13,016 nucleotides of DNA from JAJTZA01 sp041749815 (GCA_041749815.1 JBGTAR010000294.1:1-13016), one strand, 5' to 3'. Shown: positions 1-6,973, counted from the first letter of the stretch. Translations and numbers: made by a program. The notes: a model not told the origin generated them from the letters alone.

Positions 1-278
1 GCCATCAGAACATGCGCCCGAACGTCCGGCCACACGCAGGCTGCAGCCGCGTAATCGCGTGTTTCTGCAACTCCACGAAAAGACCGTGCCCGCGACAACC
101 ACGAATCCGGCAGGGGGGACGTGGTCAGACCCGGCATGGCAAGGGACAAAAAACCAGCCACGGCTCGTGTGCAAAAAACCTCAGGCTGATACAGCGTGCC
201 GGCTCCCCGCAGGAAGGGGATTGCCATGACAGCATCGCCGAGATGATGTAGCTCAAAAATGGCAAGTTTGGGTTTCAT
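1..278 (-). CDS. GT9 / heptosyltransferase-like glycosyltransferase, N-terminal part
   Basis: This is the N-terminal 92 codons of a gene that runs off the left edge of the window. The protein starts MKPKLAIFELHHLGDAVMAI; the ELHHLGDAVMAIPFLR stretch at about residues 9-24 matches the N-terminal nucleotide-binding-fold signature of glycosyltransferase family 9 (ADP-heptose:LPS heptosyltransferases), whose usual form is (K/R)xxxLGDxxxxxPxLxxL. Such enzymes act on the cytoplasmic face of the inner membrane and add heptose or related sugars to LPS core or other glycans. The ATG at 276-278 overlaps the TGA of the upstream GT2 gene as ATGA, so it is the last visible gene of a coupled operon. No Shine-Dalgarno sequence is evident; re-initiation after the upstream stop is likely. 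The family is inferred from the N-terminus only; substrate and completeness cannot be judged. Confidence 0.72.
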   Translation of the reverse strand, partial: MKPKLAIFELHHLGDAVMAIPFLRGAGTLYQPEVFCTRAVAGFLSLAMPGLTTSPLPDSWLSRARSFRGVAETRDYAAAACVWPDVRAHVLM

Positions 279-1057
279 TTTGGCGCTGCCTTTTTCCGTC
301 CGATTCTGGCAAAGATCCGACGCTTCAGGAGATAATAATGATGCCCCAGCGTGCGCATCCAGAGGGCTTCGAGTGTCGGACGAAGAGCCATGCCATAGGC
401 TTTTTGCATCTCGCGAGCTTCCTCCCAAGCTTCGGCGAGATGGCTGGAGGTTTTGGCATCCGCATGCAGGCGGCAGGTGGCCAGCGGCTTTTTGAGGTAG
501 TGCCACCGGGAGTTCTCCCCGATCCGCAGCCAGTATTCATGGTCCATGCAGAAGTTCAGATTGGCATTCAGTGGCCCATATTGCTCGTATACCCGCCTGC
601 GAAAAAACACGGAGGGTTGAATAAGAAAGTTCCCCCGGCGCAGGCGAGGATAGGAGAAAACCCCTGCCGTTTTGAGGCGTTTCCAACCCGAGCTGCCCTC
701 CAAAAAATACCCGTCACCGTAAACAATATCCGCAGTGGGATTCTGATCGAAGGCTGCGATGACGGCATCCAGAGCGCCCGGCTCAAGGAAGTCATCCGCG
801 CAGAGGTACGAAAAAACTTCCCCGGAGGCCATCGTCAGACCTTTGTTGATGGCATCGGTCTGGCCCCGATCCGGTTCGGAAATCCATGGGCCATGGTGAG
901 AGGTGGAGAGCAGGTCCTTCGTCGAGTCAGTGCTCGCGCCATCGATCACGATGTGTTCCGGTGTCGAGAGGCTTGATTTTACGGATGCGAGGCATTCGGC
1001 AAGATATTCTCCCTGATTCCGGGAGGGGGTCACAATAGAAACCCGCAGCGCGCTCAC
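275..1057 (-). CDS. Family 2 glycosyltransferase (WcaA-like, GT-A fold)
   Basis: A 260-residue GT2 enzyme, normal in length for a single-domain soluble member. Visible motifs: SIVTPSRNQ at residues 7-15, the IDGASTD nucleotide-binding segment at 38-44, SEPDRGQTDAINKG at 60-73, a CADD variant of the metal-binding DXD at 86-89, and DHEYWLRI at 172-179, where the acidic residues are candidates for the catalytic base. It should transfer a sugar from an NDP-sugar to a growing surface glycan in the cytoplasm; donor and acceptor cannot be read from the sequence. The start is GTG (complement of 1055-1057) overlapping the previous gene's TGA as GTGA. There is no better ATG, because the fold begins immediately after this codon. 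The C-terminus is strongly basic (KRRIFARIGRKK), which may give membrane-surface contact. Next gene downstream is the GT9-like one, again by a 4-nt overlap. Confidence 0.9.
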   Translation of the reverse strand: MSALRVSIVTPSRNQGEYLAECLASVKSSLSTPEHIVIDGASTDSTKDLLSTSHHGPWISEPDRGQTDAINKGLTMASGEVFSYLCADDFLEPGALDAVIAAFDQNPTADIVYGDGYFLEGSSGWKRLKTAGVFSYPRLRRGNFLIQPSVFFRRRVYEQYGPLNANLNFCMDHEYWLRIGENSRWHYLKKPLATCRLHADAKTSSHLAEAWEEAREMQKAYGMALRPTLEALWMRTLGHHYYLLKRRIFARIGRKKAAPK

Positions 1058-2931
1058 GGTTTTTCGACTCCGATCTCCTCAAACAGCTTTTCATAGCGGG
1101 AGGTCACCTCCGACCAGCTAAAAAGTCGCTCCGCCCGTTCAATCGCCAGACGCCCGAGCTCGGCGCACCGTTCGGGATTTCCTGCCAGTTCAGCAATTTT
1201 TTCTGTCAGCGCCGGGACCGGATCCGCGGGTTGGAAGCTCTCCGCCGCATCCCCAAGCACTTCACGGGTTGCCGGTGCCTCTTTGTAGAGAATGGTCGAA
1301 CCCATTCCCATCTGATCAAGCAACACCAAACGCGTGGCCTCAATCGCAGCCGGCATCACAAACATCGCCGCATTTTGGCTGAGTTCCAAATAGGAGTCGC
1401 CAAAGCGGGCGCCGGTAAAGATCACGCGGTCATCGGCCATCCCCTCCAGTTTGCGCTGGAAGGCTCGCTCATAATTCGATGACCCGCATATCACAAGCTT
1501 CAGGTCGCCTTTCCAACGGGTGAACGCTTCAATCAGCAGGTCCGCCTCGTTTTCCGGGGTGATGCGGGAGACATTCAAAATGTAACCCCGTGGTTTCAGG
1601 CCCCAGAGATCCAACTCTCCACATGAAATTTTCTCGCGCCGGATGATGGCTCCGTAGCTGATGTATTCCGGCTTCACGCCATAACTGCGTTCGTAGCGCC
1701 TGACGATTTCCTGATTGTCGGCAATGATGGAATTTGCGCAGCGCGAGGCGATGGTCTCGCTGGCCTTGAGCCAGAGGCGTGCGAATGTTCCCCACTTCGA
1801 GCGACGGAAATCTGCGCCGTCCACATTCAGAATCACCGGGTACCCAATTGCCTTCAGTCCTCCGCCCACAATCGTGTTGCCCACACCGCAAAGATAAATG
1901 ACATCATACCTCTGAAACAGCGCATGCAAAGCGCTGAGAGCGGTGTGGACAATCGTATCAAGCGATTTGGTGGGAATCGTGGGCAGTGTCACCAGCCGCA
2001 TGCCAAGGTAGGACGAGGTGCCGGAGGTGAATTTCGGGACGCGGTTATAAACGGTCACTTGGTATCCGCGTGCAACCAACTGGGCTCCAAGGTTTTCGAC
2101 CACCACCTCAAAGCCTGAATACCGGGCCGGCACGCCGCGTGAGCCAAGGAAGGCGATGCGTGGCATCTCTTTGATGGGAGATCCGAGCAGGGAGTCCCTC
2201 AGAACGTAATACACAAAAAGGGAATTAAACTTCAGGTAGCGCGGCCAGAGACGGCGGGGTTCCTGCATCAGGCGGTAGAGCCAGGTGAGGCCGCGTTGCT
2301 GCATCCACGGCGGAGCAAACGGTCGACCACCCGCCAACAGTTCGAAGGCATCTCCCACAGCAAAAAAGACTCCTCTGGCATGCCGGTGCAAATTGCTTTT
2401 AATCCAGCGCTCCTGGCGTTCTCCGCCCAATGCCACCCAAATAAAATCTGGAGCCGCCTCCCGAATGGTATTTGCGAATTCCTGCTCATCCTCCTCCTTC
2501 CATGCCCGGAAGGGTGGCGACAGCTTGCCCACAATTTGAATCTTGGGATTCAGGTTTTTGGCAGCCGTCTCCAGCTTCTCCAATGTGGCCGGGCTTCCTC
2601 CAAAAAAGAAATGACGGCAGGTGGCCGGTGAATTGGCCAGGACGTATTTCATAAAATACGGTCCGTAAACACGATCAGCGAGTCCCGCCCCGGCTTTGTT
2701 CATGGCCCAGACCAGGGGATATCCGTCTGGCAGAATCAGGTCGAAGTCCCGAAGCACTTTGCCAAAACTTGAGTCATGGCGGGCCAGGGCCACCAGGTGA
2801 GTGTTGCACGCTGAGACTGCCGCCGGAGTATCAAGAGAGGCGAGTCGGAGCGACTCATTGAGAGCATCCTCATACGTCGAAACGGCCACGGGGGTCCCGA
2901 GCACGGGCACATTTCTTCGGGTAAAACTCAT
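1054..2931 (-). CDS. Fused WecG/TagA (GT26) - GT4 glycosyltransferase
   Basis: One continuous 625-residue frame carries two glycosyltransferases. Residues about 8-250 are a WecG/TagA/CpsF (GT26) domain: LPDG at 67-70 with the catalytic-type Asp69, a GGERQERW equivalent of the family's GxPKQE motif at 169-176, and VGDAFELLAG at 192-201. Residues about 257-620 are a GT4 enzyme of the type that opens with DUF1972: FLGSRGVPARYSGFEVVVEN at 261-280. The GT4 signature E-x7-E near the C-terminus appears as Glu531-x7-Asp539. The two parts are joined by only about six residues (SPIKEM), and Met256 looks like the former start of a separate gene. GT26 enzymes commonly add the second sugar to an undecaprenyl-PP-linked acceptor, so the fusion may add two consecutive sugars (inference). 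I chose the ATG at 2929-2931, not the upstream in-frame ATG at 3024, because it overlaps the previous stop as ATGA and the extra 31 residues are Gly/Ser/Arg-rich shadow sequence. Confidence 0.88.
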   Translation of the reverse strand: MSFTRRNVPVLGTPVAVSTYEDALNESLRLASLDTPAAVSACNTHLVALARHDSSFGKVLRDFDLILPDGYPLVWAMNKAGAGLADRVYGPYFMKYVLANSPATCRHFFFGGSPATLEKLETAAKNLNPKIQIVGKLSPPFRAWKEEDEQEFANTIREAAPDFIWVALGGERQERWIKSNLHRHARGVFFAVGDAFELLAGGRPFAPPWMQQRGLTWLYRLMQEPRRLWPRYLKFNSLFVYYVLRDSLLGSPIKEMPRIAFLGSRGVPARYSGFEVVVENLGAQLVARGYQVTVYNRVPKFTSGTSSYLGMRLVTLPTIPTKSLDTIVHTALSALHALFQRYDVIYLCGVGNTIVGGGLKAIGYPVILNVDGADFRRSKWGTFARLWLKASETIASRCANSIIADNQEIVRRYERSYGVKPEYISYGAIIRREKISCGELDLWGLKPRGYILNVSRITPENEADLLIEAFTRWKGDLKLVICGSSNYERAFQRKLEGMADDRVIFTGARFGDSYLELSQNAAMFVMPAAIEATRLVLLDQMGMGSTILYKEAPATREVLGDAAESFQPADPVPALTEKIAELAGNPERCAELGRLAIERAERLFSWSEVTSRYEKLFEEIGVEKP

Positions 2932-3836
2932 GCGTTTTCTTGAGCGATCCGTTTTCGAAGGGCCGTTCCCCGAGCCGCCCCCGCAGGCTCCGCATGAATG
3001 GCTCCCCCCGAAAAACAGCTCCACGCGTCACGCAGGGTTTCTGCATTCCATGAGAATGTGCGAAAAAACCTGAGAAAATTGCCGGGCAAGTAGCGGGTCA
3101 TGTGTTGGCTTTGGGGACTGTGAAAAGAGAGATAAGACAGATTCTGGAGCAAAGAGCAAAACTTGATGTAGCCCGAGGTCGGAGAAGCAGGCCCCAAGGG
3201 GGGGAGATGAGGCACGACCACCTCGCAGGTAAAAACCGCCCTCCCGGCTGCGGCAGCGCGCATCGAAAACTCCAAGTCCTCCCCCAGCATCCAAAAATCT
3301 CGACGGTGCGGCCCAATGGTTCGATAGAGGTTTGCTGAGACCAACACACACGCTCCGGTGCACCAGCAGAAGGGATGGGGCCCCGGCCCAATCAGGCTGA
3401 GGGCATCAGCAGGTGTCCTCGCCTGACGGATCAGCTTTCTTTGATTGCGCATGCTGGGCTCCGGGAATCCCCAGAGCAGTCCCCCCGCATCTTCAAGAAG
3501 TGGGGCGACGGCATCGGCATCCGAGAGCAGTCCCCCCATCTTTGCAATACCATCCACAGGGAGCACCACATCGTCATCCAAGAACAAAAGGTCCGCATGC
3601 TCCAAGCCGGCGGCTGCATTACTCCATCCTGCCCCCGGGCCCGGGTTGGATGGATCTTCCACCACCTTGACTTTCAGTCCGCTCCCTGCCGCAATCTCAG
3701 CCGTGGTTCCGTCGGGGGCATGATCGGAGATCACACACAAATCCGGAGGCCTGCTTGAAGCCTCCAAACTTTCCAGCAGTCTCTTAAGTTCCTGCGGGCG
3801 CCGGTGGACGACCGTGAGTGCGATCAACGGATTCAT
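2928..3836 (-). CDS. Family 2 glycosyltransferase
   Basis: A 302-residue GT2 enzyme. It opens with the beta-strand LIALTVVHRRP (residues 4-14), has a canonical triple-aspartate metal/nucleotide site LFLDDDVVLP at 84-93, the acceptor-side segment CWCTGACVLVS at 157-167, and GEDLEFSMR at 185-193, where Glu186/Asp187 would be the catalytic acidic pair. The layout resembles the rhamnosyl-/galactofuranosyl-type GT2 enzymes, but donor identity is not readable. Since the gene directly upstream makes a 4-keto-sugar reductase, a deoxysugar donor is a reasonable guess. ATG at 3834-3836 overlaps the TGA of that gene, and its own TGA (2928-2930) overlaps the ATG of the GT26-GT4 fusion. The C-terminal ~40 residues (Cys/Gly/Ala/Arg-rich) look unstructured. 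Confidence 0.87.
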   Translation of the reverse strand: MNPLIALTVVHRRPQELKRLLESLEASSRPPDLCVISDHAPDGTTAEIAAGSGLKVKVVEDPSNPGPGAGWSNAAAGLEHADLLFLDDDVVLPVDGIAKMGGLLSDADAVAPLLEDAGGLLWGFPEPSMRNQRKLIRQARTPADALSLIGPGPHPFCWCTGACVLVSANLYRTIGPHRRDFWMLGEDLEFSMRAAAAGRAVFTCEVVVPHLPPLGPASPTSGYIKFCSLLQNLSYLSFHSPQSQHMTRYLPGNFLRFFRTFSWNAETLRDAWSCFSGGAIHAEPAGAARGTALRKRIAQENA

Positions 3837-4708
3837 GTCCTCGCAGGGACCCAGCGTTTAAGCGTTCCCTCCAGGGATTCATGGATTTCCTGGAGTTGAA
3901 TCCCGGTCGCTGAAAGCTTGTCTGTGTTGAGTTCACAGCTGGCCCTTTGCACCCGCCCTGGCGCCGCCATAAAATCCGCTTCATCATGAAAAAACGTGAA
4001 ACGCTTTTGGGTGAGGCCGTGGCGCTTCATGGCCTCGATAACCTCCGTGGTGCTGATGGCACCCGGGTTTGTGACATTGTAAATCCCTGCCGGGATCTCC
4101 CGAAGCAAAGATTCGCTGGCTGCCACGGCAAATTCCTGGCGCTGAGAAATCGACCCCCGAACCTCCAGCAATTTTTCGTAGGCCATGAGCTTCGAAAGAT
4201 AATTTCGCTCATGGTCAAACTCATCAAATGGAATCCGCATCCTCCAAACCAGGCATCCTGGCGCCTCACGCAGCAGGGTCTCTGCCATCGCCTTCGTTTT
4301 GGCATACCAGCTCGAACGTGGGTCCCCAAAAGCAAAGTTTGGCAGGTCGTCTTCGCGGAACGGGTTCCCATCCGGGCGGCAGCCTTCGTAAATGCATCCT
4401 GAGGACACATGGCCCCAGCGCACCCCCTCCGAGGCAAAAACTTCTGCCAGGACCCCGGGCAGGTGCGTGTTCACACGCAGACACCGGAACTTCTCGTTCT
4501 CGGTACCGTCAATGTTTGGCCGTCCGGTGAACCCAATGGCATTGATGGCAAATCGCGGGCGAAGCGCGCGGACTGCCGTGACGAGATCGTCGGTGTTTGC
4601 GGCGTCCAATTCCTGATGGGAGGGGGCTTTAAAGGGCAGGTTTTTGGATGCCAGCACACGCGCAAACGCGGCGCCGACATATCCGCTGCCTCCCAAAAGT
4701 AAAATCAT
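3833..4708 (-). CDS. NDP-4-keto-6-deoxysugar reductase (epimerase/reductase-like SDR)
   Basis: A 291-residue extended short-chain dehydrogenase/reductase. The Rossmann motif GGSGYVG is at residues 6-12, the catalytic Ser region HVSSGCIYEG at 100-109, and the YxxxK dyad is Tyr135/Lys139 in WYAKTKA. It would use NAD(P)H to reduce the 4-keto group of a nucleotide-linked 6-deoxysugar, the last step to a rhamnose-like donor. Several blocks recall the plant and mimivirus UDP-4-keto-rhamnose epimerase/reductase (NRS/ER, RHM C-terminal half) more than RmlD: NAIGFTGRPNID at 56-67, SSGCIYE, FREDDLPNF, RMRIP at 156-160 and NVTNPGAIS at 211-219. That comparison is from memory. If right, one protein could do both 3,5-epimerisation and 4-reduction. 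It is the first gene of the minus-strand operon, preceded by an AGGAG ribosome site; its TGA overlaps the GT2 start. Alternative: a plain RmlD-type dTDP-4-dehydrorhamnose reductase. Confidence 0.83.
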   Translation of the reverse strand: MILLLGGSGYVGAAFARVLASKNLPFKAPSHQELDAANTDDLVTAVRALRPRFAINAIGFTGRPNIDGTENEKFRCLRVNTHLPGVLAEVFASEGVRWGHVSSGCIYEGCRPDGNPFREDDLPNFAFGDPRSSWYAKTKAMAETLLREAPGCLVWRMRIPFDEFDHERNYLSKLMAYEKLLEVRGSISQRQEFAVAASESLLREIPAGIYNVTNPGAISTTEVIEAMKRHGLTQKRFTFFHDEADFMAAPGRVQRASCELNTDKLSATGIQLQEIHESLEGTLKRWVPART

Positions 4709-4717
4709 AGCCCCAGT

Positions 4718-4722
4718 CTCCT
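4718..4722 (-). promoter_or_regulatory. Shine-Dalgarno site of the glycan operon's first gene
   Basis: Minus-strand AGGAG lies nine bases upstream of the ATG at 4706-4708. It is one of only two clear ribosome-binding sites in the window and supports this ATG as the entry point for translation of the coupled operon. I see no convincing -35/-10 pair in the 49 bases separating this gene from the divergent CHAD gene, so the operon promoter may lie inside the 5' end of that gene. Confidence 0.6.
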
Positions 4723-4754
4723 AGCGTGTTCGGGCTCCGTGATCAAGCAAAGCG

Positions 4755-4842
4755 CCCATGGGGATGGAGGGGAATCTTGCAGGGACAAATGCGAAAGCGC
4801 ATACTCTCCTCATGGTTCCTCAAACGCCGCCCCATGGGGATG
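4755..4842. repeat. Pair of identical 12-bp direct repeats at the CHAD gene 5' end
   Basis: CCCATGGGGATG occurs at 4755-4766 and again at 4831-4842, 76 bases apart. Each copy contains the palindrome CCCATGGG. The two copies sit in different reading frames relative to the CHAD protein, so they are not a protein-level repeat. A small inverted repeat, ATGCG-AAAG-CGCAT, lies between them at 4789-4802. If the CHAD gene really starts at 4812, the first copy and the hairpin fall in the divergent intergenic region and could be regulatory; otherwise this may be chance. Confidence 0.4.
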
Positions 4843-5651
4843 CCGCTCTTCGCACGCCGAACGTCCCGCCAGGCGAGGTCATCAACAGGCTGCTTTTCTC
4901 TTTCACCAAACTCATCTCGTTTCAATCCCGAAGAGTGGATGACCCTGCCACCTGCTCAGAGGCGTTCCATCAGATCCGCGCCTCCTCCAAACGAGTGCGC
5001 GCCCTCTTGAAACTGACCGCTGCTGTGACCCCCTCGTCGGAACGCAGGCAGGTGGCCCTCAGTGTTTCCAAACTGAAGGACTCCGTCGCGCATGCCCGGG
5101 ACCGCGATGTGCTCATCCTTCGTCTCGCAGAACTTTGTGGAGAACACTCCGTGGACAATGTCCCACTGACGGCGCTGCATCCCGGGGGACAGATTATTCA
5201 GCCTCTTGCCCGCACTCTTGAGGCTGGGGTGGCAAGCCTCCACCTTCAAAAATTAACCCGTCGTGATGTCCTGAGGGAGATCTCCATTTCTTACACCCGG
5301 GCTTGGGCCATGTTTTTGGCCTGCCGCAAGAAGCCCCGCGATGAGCGCCTGCACGAGTGGCGCAAGCATGTGAAAATCCTGCAATTCCAATGCGTGGCCT
5401 TTTCTGAAACTGATCCCCTGGCCGTGACCGGCTTCCGCGCCTCGGTCCTTGCCCGCCTGCTTGGCGATCATCACGACCTCACGGTCATGGAAGGCCACCT
5501 CAAAAAAGCCAAACCGCGAAGGAAGCATGACCTGAAAAAAATTGCCAAACGCAAATCAGCCCTCGCCAAATCCGCCCGCAAAGCCGGGAAATTCCTCTTT
5601 TGTCTCACCCCCCGAGAGTTTGCCTCCGGCCTCGCCAAAGTTGCCCGATGA
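4758..5651 (+). CDS. Stand-alone CHAD-domain protein
   Basis: A 297-residue, strongly basic helical protein. The CHAD domain (conserved histidine alpha-helical domain, a polyphosphate-binding module) spans about residues 42-290. It shows the N-terminal helix signature HQIRASSKRVRALLKL at 71-86, ARDRDVLI at 113-120, the second-repeat LHEWRKHVKIL, and LLGDHHDLTVM. The C-terminus is Lys/Arg-rich (KKAKPRRKHDLKKIAKRK), which suits binding of a polyanion. CHAD proteins are known to associate with polyphosphate granules; many are fused or adjacent to CYTH triphosphatases, but none is seen here. The start is uncertain: ATG 4758, ATG 4764 and ATG 4812 are in frame, none has a Shine-Dalgarno site, and the domain begins after all three. 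The gene is divergent from the glycan operon and convergent with the next gene (18 bases between stops). Confidence 0.85.
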   Translation: MGMEGNLAGTNAKAHTLLMVPQTPPHGDAALRTPNVPPGEVINRLLFSFTKLISFQSRRVDDPATCSEAFHQIRASSKRVRALLKLTAAVTPSSERRQVALSVSKLKDSVAHARDRDVLILRLAELCGEHSVDNVPLTALHPGGQIIQPLARTLEAGVASLHLQKLTRRDVLREISISYTRAWAMFLACRKKPRDERLHEWRKHVKILQFQCVAFSETDPLAVTGFRASVLARLLGDHHDLTVMEGHLKKAKPRRKHDLKKIAKRKSALAKSARKAGKFLFCLTPREFASGLAKVAR

Positions 5652-5669
5652 ATCCATGGGCACTGCGGA

Positions 5670-6581
5670 TCAATCCGCTTGCCGATGTGCCCTGAAAATG
5701 CCGCGAATGGTTTGTTCATCCAATTCCTCGAAAAACCGTGTGGAGTGGGTCACCTTTTTCTTTTTTGTGAGCAACTCTTCAGGCGAACACGGCAAACCGC
5801 GCCATCGAAGCCCCATGGGAAGCTGGCCCGTGGCAAAGTCCCCGTGTTTCAAGCCCACGGAGTGAATGAAAAGCCCAAAGAGCTGATCCTCATGAAGCTT
5901 GCTCCAATAGATTTCTTTTCGGGACAAAAGATTCCCCTTCAATAACCTGCCAACACACTCCCGGCTCATAAAATAGGCTCCCCCCATGCAGTGTTCCCCA
6001 AGTTCGTAACCATTCCGTTTGCTGCGGTTCAAAACCTTGTGAAGGAAAACCCAACCCATCAGGCACCGTGGTTTTAGCACCGACCTGAAACCCAACTCCC
6101 GGACAAGCGTCTCCCTCGGCCAGGAAAAGCCCCTGGGGCTCCCATTGCAGTCCGTTCGATACGAACCTATGATTCCAAAACCGGGATTCCTGTCAAAACA
6201 TGCAATCGCATCGCTCTCCGGATTTGGGCCAATCACCAGAGCGTCCGTATCGAGGCGAAGGAGAACATCAAATGTGTAGTTCTTATAGGCAAACGCAAAC
6301 CCCTGGGAGAGCGTCAAATACAGCCCGGCATGTTTTCCATAAACCCGCTCGGTTGTCAGGATAACCACATCTTGAAATCGCTCTCTGACAGCAACACCAG
6401 TCCCTTTTCCTGAATCATCAAGCAGAATGATCACATGGGAGGGAGTGACGTAATGGCGGACGCTTTCGATCGTGTCCAAAACGTTTTCCAACTTGCAGGC
6501 CGGCCCAACAGGAATGATGACGGCCAGGGTTACTTTTTGCCTGGCATGGCTTGTTGAGGTGTCGGACTTACTGGGATGCAT
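5670..6581 (-). CDS. GT-A-type glycosyltransferase-like protein, substrate unknown
   Basis: A 303-residue protein with a GT-A fold pattern: VTLAVIIPVGP at residues 17-27, ILLDDSG at 52-58, a DTD metal-binding motif in LLRLDTDALVIG at 107-118, GGAYFMS at 200-206, and HEDQLFGLF at 230-238, where Glu231/Asp232 are candidate catalytic or acceptor-binding residues. This order fits a GT2-like or related glycosyltransferase, but I do not recognise a specific subfamily, and no membrane segment is present. The first ~16 residues are Ser/Thr-rich and probably flexible; the ATG has no good ribosome site. It lies 72 bases downstream of the ArsR gene on the same strand and could be read through from that promoter, though a functional link to sulfur stress is not obvious. 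It converges with the CHAD gene. Its sequence looks somewhat more A/T-rich than the neighbouring glycan operon (by eye). Confidence 0.72.
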   Translation of the reverse strand: MHPSKSDTSTSHARQKVTLAVIIPVGPACKLENVLDTIESVRHYVTPSHVIILLDDSGKGTGVAVRERFQDVVILTTERVYGKHAGLYLTLSQGFAFAYKNYTFDVLLRLDTDALVIGPNPESDAIACFDRNPGFGIIGSYRTDCNGSPRGFSWPRETLVRELGFRSVLKPRCLMGWVFLHKVLNRSKRNGYELGEHCMGGAYFMSRECVGRLLKGNLLSRKEIYWSKLHEDQLFGLFIHSVGLKHGDFATGQLPMGLRWRGLPCSPEELLTKKKKVTHSTRFFEELDEQTIRGIFRAHRQAD

Positions 6582-6653
6582 AAGCGATGTTCAATTCCGT
6601 ATTTTGAAACATCCCGGCCATCGGCTGAAGTGTGCCCATGATCCTCCGCGGAT

Positions 6654-6968
6654 TTACTGCGCCAATTCTTTGATCCTGAGATGGGCGTCCTCTGTGATGC
6701 GCCTGCACATCAAATCACAAAGCTCATACAGCTTGTGGTCGGAAAGTGAATAGCGGGCAAAATTTCCCTCCCGCTCACGGGCCACAAAGCGTGCCGAAAG
6801 CAGGACCCCCAGATGTTTGGACACATTTCCCTGCTTCATACCTGTCTCCTCAATCAATTCCGAGACCGTGAGCGGTTTGGCCATGAGGGCTCGCAATAGT
6901 TTGAGCCGGGACGAATCCGACAAAATCCCAAACAGGCGAGACGCCTCCTCAATTTGTGGATCTGACAT
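6654..6968 (-). CDS. ArsR/SmtB-family repressor, probable persulfide sensor
   Basis: A 104-residue winged-helix regulator, the usual ArsR length. Key parts: LFGILSDSSRLKLLRAL (first helices), the recognition helix region GMKQGNVSKHLGVLLSA, and the beta-wing AREREGNFARYSL. The last helix carries a Cys pair, LCDLMC (CxxxC, residues 84 and 88 from this start). There is no Cys in the helix near the DNA-binding domain, so it lacks the classical ArsR CxC metal site and also the two-site Cys arrangement of BigR/SqrR sulfide sensors. I start it at the ATG 6966-6968 because AAAGG sits five bases upstream; the ATG seven codons earlier has no ribosome site. It is divergent from a persulfide-detoxification operon, as E. 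coli ygaV lies beside ygaP, so it probably represses that operon and itself. Ligand identity is inference. Confidence 0.85.
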   Translation of the reverse strand: MSDPQIEEASRLFGILSDSSRLKLLRALMAKPLTVSELIEETGMKQGNVSKHLGVLLSARFVAREREGNFARYSLSDHKLYELCDLMCRRITEDAHLRIKELAQ

Positions 6969-6973
6969 AAATA

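Noticed and set aside
338..976. 212-codon open frame on the plus strand
   Set aside because: Antisense to a clear GT2 gene; no domain, no ribosome site.
2164..2166. Separate GT4 gene starting at Met256 of the fusion
   Set aside because: No stop codon or frame change separates the halves and no ribosome site sits at a usable distance; internal initiation remains possible but unsupported.
2932..3024. N-terminal extension of the GT26-GT4 fusion
   Set aside because: It overlaps the upstream GT2 gene by nearly 100 bases and encodes Gly/Ser/Arg-rich sequence unlike a WecG N-terminus; the ATGA overlap at 2928-2931 gives a better start.
5665..5678. GCGGAT-CA-ATCCGC as a bidirectional terminator between CHAD and the GT gene
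   Set aside because: The loop is only two bases, the stem is six at most, and only two T residues follow. It also overlaps the GT stop codon, so it may be chance.
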